Shown one piece after another: positions 57,976 to 64,000 of a DNA stretch of 64,000 bases. Position 1 is the first letter of the stretch, and the number at the start of each line of letters is the position of its first letter. The stretch spans positions 283,588 to 347,587 of the forward strand of contig NZ_JAUTWS010000002.1 in assembly GCF_030657435.1 (NCBI RefSeq), written 5' to 3'. The notes below the pieces were generated by a model. It was not told where the DNA came from. It saw nothing but the letters and a program-made list of their open reading frames with translations, and searched no databases. The position numbers were made by a program, and so were the translations under genes. This stretch comes from Paracraurococcus lichenis. Lineage in GTDB: Bacteria; Pseudomonadota; Alphaproteobacteria; Acetobacterales; Acetobacteraceae.

Positions 57976-58014
57976 GTTCGCTGTATGTTCTTGTGGCGGA
58001 CCGGGCGGGGTCAA
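57976..58014 (-). promoter_or_regulatory. LexA box and putative SOS promoter of imuA
   Basis: GTTC (57976-57979), 7 bases, GTTC (57987-57990): the alphaproteobacterial LexA box GTTC-N7-GTTC, here read on the plus strand. On the minus strand TTGACC (58009-58014) is a candidate -35, with GAACAT (57985-57990) 18 bp on as a weak -10 overlapping the box. A start about 10 nt before the ATG is implied. LexA bound here would block the promoter. Confidence 0.8.
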
Positions 58015-58020
58015 GCGTTA

Positions 58021-58043
58021 CCTGCATGAAACACGCATGCAGG
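58021..58043. promoter_or_regulatory. inverted repeat in the imuA/cysK divergent region
   Basis: CCTGCATG and CATGCAGG, perfect 8-bp arms around a 7-nt centre. It lies 7 bp upstream of the putative imuA -35 and 86 bp before the cysK start. The size and symmetry fit a dimeric regulator's operator, perhaps for cysK; the binder is unknown. Confidence 0.45.
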
Positions 58044-58128
58044 GGCATGGTCGCAGGGCAGGAATGCGAGGACGCCCCTTGAATCCCGGCCCGGGACATC
58101 CGCAGATCACATCCAGAGTGGAGGTTCC

Positions 58129-59172
58129 ATGAGCGCCCAGCCGACCGCCCCGACTCCGACGCATGTGGTGGACGGCTTTGCCGGCGCCGTCGGCAATACG
58201 CCTCTCATCCGCCTGCGCCGCGCCAGCGCCGCGACGGGCTGCGAGATCCTCGGCAAGGCGGAGTTCATGGAACCGGGCGGGTCGGTGAAGGATCGCGCCG
58301 GCCTCGGCATCATCCAGGACGCCGAGGCGCGCGGGCAGCTCATCCCCGGCGAGCCGGGCATCGTGGTGGAGGGCACCGCCGGCAATACCGGCATCGGCCT
58401 GACGCTGGTGGCGAATGCCCGCGGCTACAAGTCCATCATCGTCGTGCCGCATACGCAGAGCCGCGAGAAGCTCGACTTCCTCCGCATGATCGGCGCCGAC
58501 CTGCGGCTGGTCGATCCGAAGCCGCTCCGCGACCCCGGGCACTACGTCAACACCTCCCGCCGGATCGCCGAGGAACTGGCCGCCAAGGGCGAGCGGGTGA
58601 TCTGGGCGAACCAGTTCGGCAACCTCGCCAATGCCGCGATGCACGAGGCGACGACGGGCCCGGAGATCTGGGAGCAGACCGAAGGCCGCGTGGACGCCTT
58701 CACCTGCGCCTGCGGCACCGGCGGCACGCTGACCGGCGTCGCCCGCGCGCTGAAGGCGCGCAACCCGCGGGTGCGCATCGTGCTGGCCGACCCGATGGGC
58801 AGCGGCCTCTATAGCTGGGTGAAGACCGGCGAGGTGAAGGCCGAGGGCAACTCGATCACCGAGGGCATCGGCCAGGCCAGCGCCGCGCCGGGCAATCTCG
58901 AGCATGGGCGCGAGTCCATCGACGACGCGCTGCAGGTGACCGACTCGGAGGCGCTGGAGCAGATCTTCGACCTGCAGCAGCACGAGGGCATTTCGGTCGG
59001 CGGCTCGGCCGGCATCAATGTCGCGGCGGCGATCAAGCTGGCGCGGCAGATGGGGCCCGGCCATACCATCGTGACCATCCTCTGCGACGGCGGCGCCCGC
59101 TACCAGAGCAAGATCTTCAACCCCGATTTCCTGCGGGAGAAGGGTCTGCCCATCCCGCCCTGGCTGGCCTGA
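58129..59172 (+). CDS. cysK: cysteine synthase A (O-acetylserine sulfhydrylase)
   Basis: PLP enzyme that makes cysteine from O-acetylserine and sulfide. It has 347 residues. The PLP lysine is K54 in EPGGSVKDRAGLG, the substrate loop is EGTAGNTGIGLTLV, and CACGTGGTLTGVARAL binds phosphate. It is 63 bp upstream of cysE, which supplies its substrate and can bind it as the cysteine synthase complex. The start ATG 58129 has GGAGG 6 nt upstream. Confidence 0.96.
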   Translation: MSAQPTAPTPTHVVDGFAGAVGNTPLIRLRRASAATGCEILGKAEFMEPGGSVKDRAGLGIIQDAEARGQLIPGEPGIVVEGTAGNTGIGLTLVANARGYKSIIVVPHTQSREKLDFLRMIGADLRLVDPKPLRDPGHYVNTSRRIAEELAAKGERVIWANQFGNLANAAMHEATTGPEIWEQTEGRVDAFTCACGTGGTLTGVARALKARNPRVRIVLADPMGSGLYSWVKTGEVKAEGNSITEGIGQASAAPGNLEHGRESIDDALQVTDSEALEQIFDLQQHEGISVGGSAGINVAAAIKLARQMGPGHTIVTILCDGGARYQSKIFNPDFLREKGLPIPPWLA

Positions 59173-59234
59173 CCGTGTCCGAACGGCGCAGAGGCCTGAA
59201 CCGGCCGCGGATCCTGACGTAGGGAACACCCCCG

Positions 59235-59942
59235 ATGGAAATCATCGAGCTCGCCCGCACCGTCCGGGAACGCGACCCGGCAAGGCCGACCTGGATCGAG
59301 GCGGTCACCTGCTATGCGGGCCTGCAGGCCGTGCTGATGCACCGCCTGGCCCATGCGCTCTACCGCCGCGGCTTCAAGGCGCTGGCGCGCGCCGTCTCGC
59401 ACACCAACCGCTTCATCACCGGCATCGAGATCCATCCGGGTGCGAGGATCGGCCGGCGGCTCTTCATCGACCACGGCATGGGCGTGGTGATCGGCGAGAC
59501 GGCGGAGATCGGTGACGACGTGCTGATCTATCACGGCGTCACGCTGGGCGGCCTCAGCCTCGCCAACCGCGCCGGGCCGGGCGGCAAGCGCCACCCGACG
59601 ATCGGCGACGGCGTGGCGATCGGCGCCGGCGCGCAGGTGCTGGGCCCGATCCGCATCGGCGACGGCGCGCGCATCGGCGCCAATGCGGTGGTGGCGACGG
59701 AGGTGCCGGCGGGCGAGACCGTCATCGGCATCCCGGCGCGGCCGCCGCACGAGCACCGCATCCTGACGGGCCCCTCCGTCGGGCGCGCCGCACCGGCGCC
59801 GAGCCCGGGCTATGGGCTGCTCGACCAGCCCTGCGACCCCGTGGGCGAGGAGATCGCCACCTTGCGCGCCGAGATGGCGGCGCTCAGGGCCGAGCTTGCC
59901 ACGCTGAAGCGCCAGCAGGCGGGCGTGCCGGCGGCGGAGTAG
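59235..59942 (+). CDS. cysE: serine O-acetyltransferase
   Basis: First enzyme of cysteine synthesis. It has 235 residues. The N-terminal helical part ([20 protein letters not shown]) is followed by a left-handed beta helix: [40 protein letters not shown] and [19 protein letters not shown]. The catalytic His lies in IDHGMG and YHGVTL. The C-terminal 40 residues are a coiled-coil-like tail, longer than in E. coli. Confidence 0.95.
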   Translation: MEIIELARTVRERDPARPTWIEAVTCYAGLQAVLMHRLAHALYRRGFKALARAVSHTNRFITGIEIHPGARIGRRLFIDHGMGVVIGETAEIGDDVLIYHGVTLGGLSLANRAGPGGKRHPTIGDGVAIGAGAQVLGPIRIGDGARIGANAVVATEVPAGETVIGIPARPPHEHRILTGPSVGRAAPAPSPGYGLLDQPCDPVGEEIATLRAEMAALRAELATLKRQQAGVPAAE

Positions 59943-60072
59943 CCCGACTGCACCGGCAGGGGCGCCGCCGCAGGGCCTTGTCCAGCGGACGTGACGTCCC
60001 GCCGGACAGGAACCGAACTAGTCTCTTTAGCCAGCCGGGGCTTCATGCCGCGGCAACGGGCAGGAGGCAGCC

Positions 60073-60858
60073 ATGTCCATCCGCATTGCGGCATCGGATC
60101 TTGCCGACGGCTCCGGTCATCCCGCCCTCGGGGCGGTCCTGTGGGACCTTGGCCGGTTCAACCTGATTCTGGGGACACCCGACAACGAATCCCTCATCGG
60201 CACCCCGGGCCGCGACCTGATCCTCGGCCGCGGCGGCTTCGACGGCATCTACGGGCAGGCAGGCGACGATGTCATCATCGGCAATGGCCAGTTGGTGGGG
60301 GATGCCGGCGATGATGTGCTGATCGCCACTGCGCCGACACCTCAGCAGGTGGTGGGCAGCCAGATCATCGCCGGCCCCGGTGACGATCTGCTCATCGGCG
60401 GCGTGCTCGACGACCAGCTCTTCGGCGAGGCCGGGCGGGATACCATCCTCGGTGGGCCGGACAACGACCGGATCGTGGGCGGCCTCGACCCGGACCTGAT
60501 GTTCGGCGGCGCGGGACACGACCGGTTCGAGTTCACGATCTACCCGATCTTCGGCTCGCCCGGTTCCGAGCCTGTCTACCTCGCCGATACCGGGCAGGGG
60601 CTTGGCCGACGCGACGTTATCGGCGACTTCGAACCGGGAGCGGATGTGTTGTCCCTGGCGGGCTACGGGATCTCGACGTTCATCGGCATGTCGGAATTCT
60701 CGGGCGACGGGGTCGGCCAGGTGCGATACGAGATCCGGCACGGCAGCACCATTGTGCAGTTCCGAGGCACCTACATTCTGTCTCCGGAGATCTTCCCGGC
60801 TGAAATCGAGTTGCGCGGCATCCATCACCTGAGCGCGGCGGATTTCGACCTGGTCTGA
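60073..60858 (+). CDS. small RTX-type calcium-binding protein
   Basis: A 261-residue protein with hemolysin-type nonapeptide repeats between about residues 35 and 155: GTPGRDLILGRGGFDGIYGQ, AGDDVIIGNGQ, GPGDDLLIGG and GEAGRDTILGGPDNDRIVGG. The C-terminal part, VIGDFEPGADVLSLAGYG, resembles the serralysin-type domain that carries the type I secretion signal. No protease motif and no ABC exporter are nearby. ATG 60073 has AGGAGG upstream. Probably secreted. Confidence 0.88.
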   Translation: MSIRIAASDLADGSGHPALGAVLWDLGRFNLILGTPDNESLIGTPGRDLILGRGGFDGIYGQAGDDVIIGNGQLVGDAGDDVLIATAPTPQQVVGSQIIAGPGDDLLIGGVLDDQLFGEAGRDTILGGPDNDRIVGGLDPDLMFGGAGHDRFEFTIYPIFGSPGSEPVYLADTGQGLGRRDVIGDFEPGADVLSLAGYGISTFIGMSEFSGDGVGQVRYEIRHGSTIVQFRGTYILSPEIFPAEIELRGIHHLSAADFDLV

Positions 60859-60983
60859 TGCGGTGCGGCTCGGCATCGGTGCAACCGATCGGGAATGCCG
60901 GCCTTTGATCGCGCACGGGTTCGTTGCGTGCGGGCATGCGGGTATGCCCGGGGCGCCGCGAGGCGGGCAGAGGAGGAGGCAGC

Positions 60984-61415
60984 ATGGCGAGCATCAGGCG
61001 CAGCGCGAGCGCGCAGTGGCAGGGGACGGGCAAGGACGGGAAGGGGGCGCTGACCACCCAGAGCGGCACGCTGAAGGAGACGCCCTACAGCTTCACCGCG
61101 CGCTTCGGCGACGGGCAGGGGACCAACCCGGAGGAGTTGATCGCCGCGGCGCATGCCGGCTGCTTCACCATGGCGCTGGCCTTCAAGCTGCAAGGGGCGG
61201 GGCTGACGCCGGAGAGCCTCTCGACCGAGGCGCGGCTGACCATGGAGCAGGAGGGCGGCGGCTGGTCGATCAAGGCGATCGCCCTGTCGCTGAAGGCCAA
61301 GGTGCCGGGCGTGACGCCGGAGAAGTTCCAGGAGCTGGCGGCGGATGCCAAGGCAACCTGCCCCGTCAGCAGGGTCCTGAACGCCGACATCTCGCTGGAC
61401 GCCGCGCTGGAATAG
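60984..61415 (+). CDS. OsmC-family peroxidase
   Basis: A 143-residue OsmC/Ohr-fold protein. Two redox Cys are seen in AAAHAGCFTMALAFKLQGAG and ADAKATCPVSRVLNADISLD. The block NPEELIAAAHAGCFTMAL is typical of OsmC. It reduces organic hydroperoxides with a dithiol partner. ATG 60984 has AGGAGGAGG upstream. A hairpin with a T-run follows. Confidence 0.93.
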   Translation: MASIRRSASAQWQGTGKDGKGALTTQSGTLKETPYSFTARFGDGQGTNPEELIAAAHAGCFTMALAFKLQGAGLTPESLSTEARLTMEQEGGGWSIKAIALSLKAKVPGVTPEKFQELAADAKATCPVSRVLNADISLDAALE

Positions 61416-61447
61416 TCGGATGCCAAACTCACAGAAATAGATGGGGG

Positions 61448-61471
61448 TGCGGGGGAATACCTTCCCCCGCA
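61448..61471 (+). terminator. terminator after the OsmC gene
   Basis: TGCGGGGGAA and its exact reverse complement around TACC, followed by TTTTCT, between convergent genes. The neighbouring GATGGGGGTGC is similar to the GTGGGGGTAC module of the dispersed repeats, so it may be a reduced relative of that family. Confidence 0.75.
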
Positions 61472-61482
61472 TTTTCTCCGTG

Positions 61483-61692
61483 TCAGCGCGACGCCAGATC
61501 CCAGGGCAGCCGGTCGGCCTCCCGCAGCGCGTCCGCCCGGCTGATGCCGATATCCCGCAGCATGCGGTCATCCATGCGCGCCAAGTCGCGGCGGGTGCGG
61601 ATGGCGCGCCACATGGCGCGGAGGCCCGGGCGCGGCGCCTTCGCCGGTGCGACATGCCAGAGGCCGAAGGTGAGGCTGCTGCGGATCGCCAT
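61483..61692 (-). CDS. DUF1127 domain protein
   Basis: A 69-residue protein with the DUF1127 C-terminal block RRDLARMDDRMLRDIGISRA followed by DALREADR. Small DUF1127 proteins occur widely in alphaproteobacteria and are linked to phosphate and RNA or stress responses. ATG 61692 has GAGAGGAG upstream. It is divergent from the LysR gene. The longer frame to 61947 would overlap that gene. Confidence 0.88.
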   Translation of the reverse strand: MAIRSSLTFGLWHVAPAKAPRPGLRAMWRAIRTRRDLARMDDRMLRDIGISRADALREADRLPWDLASR

Positions 61693-61825
61693 GTGGGTTC
61701 TCCTCTCTCGACCCGAGGATGGGCTCCTCAGGACCTGGAGGATGTGCGGGGGAGCGAAATAAGGAAAACGAATTGCATTGACGCCCTCCATCAGCGGCCT
61801 TGATGATGTGGTTGGAGGTTCCGCC

Positions 61826-62704
61826 ATGCTCGCCCTGCCGCCCGGCCTCGACCCCGACCTGCTGCGCAGCTTCGTCCTGATCGCCGAAGGCGGCAGCTTC
61901 ACCCGTGCCGCCCAGGCGGTGGGGCGGACGCAGTCGGCCGTTTCCATGCAGATCCGGCGGCTCGAGGAGATGCTGGGCCAGCCGCTGCTGCATCGCGCCG
62001 CGCGCGGGGTGGAGCCGACCGCGCACGGCCAGTGGCTGCTGGAGCGGGCGCGGCGGATCCTGGCGCTGAACGACGAGATCGTGGCGAGCTTCCGCCAGCC
62101 GGAGGTGGCCGGGCATGTCCGGCTCGGCTCGCCGGATGATTATGCGATCCGTTGGCTGCCCGGGATCCTGGCGCGCTATGCCGCCAGCCATCCGGCGGTG
62201 CAGGTGGACGTGATCTGCGCCCCCTCGCATGAGCTGGTGGAGCGGATGGCGGCGGGGGAGCTGGACCTGACCCTGCTGTCTGAGGGCAACGAGCCGCGGG
62301 GTGGCCGCGTGCGCTGGCTCTGGCGCGGGCCGCTGCTCTGGGCGGGGATGGAGGAGGTGGCGCGGCGCCGGCCACTGCCGCTGGCGCTCGCCCGCAGCGA
62401 CTGCGCCTGGCGCCGCGCGGCGATCGAGGCGCTGGAAGAGGCGGGGATGCCTTGGCGGATGGCCTATACCTCGGCCTCGCTCTCGGGCTGCCTGGCGGTG
62501 GTGCTGGCCGGGCTCGCGGTGACGGTCGCCATGCCCTCGCCGCTGCCGGACGGGGTGCGCCGGCTCGGGCGGGAGGAGGGGCTGCCGGACCTGCCCGACT
62601 TCGCCATCGGCCTGCTGCGCGGGCCGGGCACCCCGGTGGCGGAGGCCCTGGCGCGGCATATCGAGGAGAGTTTCCGCACCGGCGAGGCGCTGGAGGCGGC
62701 CTGA
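61826..62704 (+). CDS. LysR-family transcriptional regulator
   Basis: A 292-residue regulator. The HTH is LLRSFVLIAEGGSFTRAAQA, VGRTQSAVSMQIRRLEEMLG, and the effector domain contains HVRLGSPDDYAIRWLPGILA. ATG 61826 has GGAGG 7 nt upstream. It is 83 bp upstream of a Bug receptor gene on the same strand and probably regulates it. The effector is unknown. Confidence 0.94.
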   Translation: MLALPPGLDPDLLRSFVLIAEGGSFTRAAQAVGRTQSAVSMQIRRLEEMLGQPLLHRAARGVEPTAHGQWLLERARRILALNDEIVASFRQPEVAGHVRLGSPDDYAIRWLPGILARYAASHPAVQVDVICAPSHELVERMAAGELDLTLLSEGNEPRGGRVRWLWRGPLLWAGMEEVARRRPLPLALARSDCAWRRAAIEALEEAGMPWRMAYTSASLSGCLAVVLAGLAVTVAMPSPLPDGVRRLGREEGLPDLPDFAIGLLRGPGTPVAEALARHIEESFRTGEALEAA

Positions 62705-62787
62705 CGGGCTTGAGCCTTAACCGGTTTCACGGCATTTGCGGGCGATCTTCAACCGGCCGCAACAAGGCCGTCACCGGGGACCCGCCC

Positions 62788-63756
62788 ATGCATCGTCGTA
62801 CCCTGCTGGCCGGGCTGGCCGCGGGCCTGTCCGTCCCGTCGATCCTGCGCGCGCAATCGGCCTGGCCGGACCGGCCGGTGCGGATCATCGTGCCCTTCCC
62901 GCCGGGCGGGTCCACGGACACCATCGCGCGGATCTTCCAGCCGAAGCTCTCGGCAGTGCTGGGGCAGTCCGTGGTGATCGACAATCGCGGCGGCGCCTCC
63001 GGCTCGATTGGCGGGATCGAGGCGGCGCGGGCGCCGGCGGATGGCAGCACCTGGATGCTCGCCTATGACAACGAGGCGACCAACCAGACCCTCATGCGGC
63101 TGCCCTACAAGGCGCTCGAGGCCTTCGCGCCGGTAAGCCTGGTGGCAAGCGGGCCGCTGGCGCTGGTGACGCACCAGAGCACGCCCTGGAAGAGCTTCCG
63201 GGATGTCGTGGCGGCGGCCAAGGCGGCGCCGGACACGATCTCCTATGCGAGTTCGGGTGTCGGGGGTCTCGCGCATGTCTCGACCACGCTGCTGCAGCAG
63301 CAGGGCGGCTTCAACCTGGTGCATGTGCCCTATCGCGGCGGCGGGCCGGCCCTGCAGGACGCGGTCGCGGGGCAGGTGCCGCTGTTCATGTCGAACGTCG
63401 TCATCATCAGCCAGCACATCAAGGCGGGAACGCTGCGGCCGCTCGGCGTGACGACGGCGGCGGAGACGCGGCACGTGCCGGGCATTGCGCCCTTCGCGGC
63501 GCAGGGATTCCCGGGCTTCGAGGCGCCGACCTGGTGGGCTTTCCTCGGCCGGGCGGGGACGCCGGCGCCGATCCTCGCGCGCATGCAGGAAGCGCTGGGG
63601 CAGGCGCTGGCCGATCCGGAGGTGCGCGGGAAGATCGAGGAACAGGGCGCCGACGTGCAGGCGACCGGACCGGAGGCGTGCCGAGCCTTCCTGGCGCGGG
63701 AGATCGAGCGCTGGGGGCGGGTGATCCGCGAGAACAATATCCGGGCGGATAGCTGA
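62788..63756 (+). CDS. Bug/TctC-family substrate-binding protein
   Basis: A 322-residue periplasmic receptor with signal peptide HRRTLLAGLAAGLSVPSILR ending RAQ and the signature WPDRPVRIIVPFPPGGSTDT, then DNRGGASGSIGGIEAA and VPYRGGGPALQDAVAGQVPL. It lies directly after a LysR gene. No membrane subunits are in view. Third Bug receptor in the window. Confidence 0.94.
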   Translation: MHRRTLLAGLAAGLSVPSILRAQSAWPDRPVRIIVPFPPGGSTDTIARIFQPKLSAVLGQSVVIDNRGGASGSIGGIEAARAPADGSTWMLAYDNEATNQTLMRLPYKALEAFAPVSLVASGPLALVTHQSTPWKSFRDVVAAAKAAPDTISYASSGVGGLAHVSTTLLQQQGGFNLVHVPYRGGGPALQDAVAGQVPLFMSNVVIISQHIKAGTLRPLGVTTAAETRHVPGIAPFAAQGFPGFEAPTWWAFLGRAGTPAPILARMQEALGQALADPEVRGKIEEQGADVQATGPEACRAFLAREIERWGRVIRENNIRADS

Positions 63757-64000
63757 TCTGCTGGAGGCCGGCGGCCGATTCGTAAGTCGGCAGGGTTTGG
63801 GTGTTGACCGGGCAAGGCGGCGGGCGTAGAGACGGCTCACCGCAGCGACGCTGGGGTTGACGGAGACGGGCGGTTCCGCCACTATCCGCGCCCCGCTGAC
63901 GAGGCGGTCCTATCGCCGAGCGCGGCAATCCAGACGGTCCAGAAGGACCGAAGGATATGTCGTTGCGAGGCGGTTTGCCATCTGACTGTGGTCGGATGGG
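63757..64000. other. unassigned 244 bp at the window end
   Basis: No credible gene or named element. Several short frames on both strands lack start context and family similarity. The edge may cut into a gene that continues outside the window. Confidence 0.4.

Noticed and set aside
63757..64000. Transposase end at the window edge
   Set aside because: The short frames show no DDE motif or terminal repeats that I can recognise.

Overview
The window is a GC-rich bacterial chromosome segment with strong G/C third-position bias. TctC/Bug receptors, a DUF1127 protein, a GTTC-N7-GTTC LexA box, and the gene content (yqeY-dnaG-rpoD, mlaA/mlaC, dnaE2 with imuA/imuB, DUF2585) point to an alphaproteobacterium, most likely Acetobacteraceae (Roseomonas-like). 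That placement is inferred from protein and motif character, not from a marker-gene search. I saw no rRNA, tRNA, CRISPR array, intact insertion sequence or prophage.

Layout. 1-5.8 kb: a Bug receptor cut by the window edge, a LysR gene coupled to trxB, an Lrp/AsnC regulator, a methyltransferase, a Phd-VapC type toxin-antitoxin pair and a DUF2171 protein. 5.8-14.7 kb (minus strand): ilvA, greA, and a compact run carA - SDR - LysE exporter - small membrane protein - small lipoprotein - carB, so the two carbamoyl-phosphate synthase subunits are split by four unrelated genes. The carA frame carries an N-terminal helix-turn-helix, and two matching palindromes lie just upstream. 14.7-19.2 kb: the conserved yqeY-dnaG-rpoD block. 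19.3-28 kb: an acetyltransferase, a flavin-dependent oxidoreductase, a PepSY protein with a PhoP/PhoQ-like two-component pair, a proton-pumping pyrophosphatase with a clear terminator, an exported MetX-like hydrolase and a CheY-like protein.

28.1-41.2 kb is a group 2-type (ABC-transporter-dependent) capsule or exopolysaccharide locus: three glycosyltransferases (one fused to TPR repeats), a DUF4214 coiled-coil protein, a Wza/KpsD-like export protein, a KpsE-like adaptor, the KpsT and KpsM transporter subunits, a lipoprotein and a KpsC-like Kdo transferase with a shortened first domain. The genes would build a glycan on a Kdo linker, flip it with KpsMT and pass it through KpsE and the outer-membrane channel.

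41.3-54.7 kb: mlaC/mlaA (outer-membrane lipid asymmetry), metF, a second Bug receptor, a phytanoyl-CoA dioxygenase-family enzyme, a DsbA-fold isomerase, uvrD-prmA, three small proteins and dnaE2. 54.8-58.0 kb: an unknown gene, then imuB and imuA, which with dnaE2 form the SOS mutasome; imuA has a LexA box. 58.1-64 kb: cysK-cysE, a small RTX protein, an OsmC protein, a DUF1127 protein, and a LysR gene followed by a third Bug receptor.

The most unusual features are the HTH-CarA fusion with its operator-like palindromes, a family of modular palindromic intergenic repeats (about 15.2, 45.9 and 55.3 kb), and a perfect 45-bp palindrome inside the translated N-terminus of imuB.
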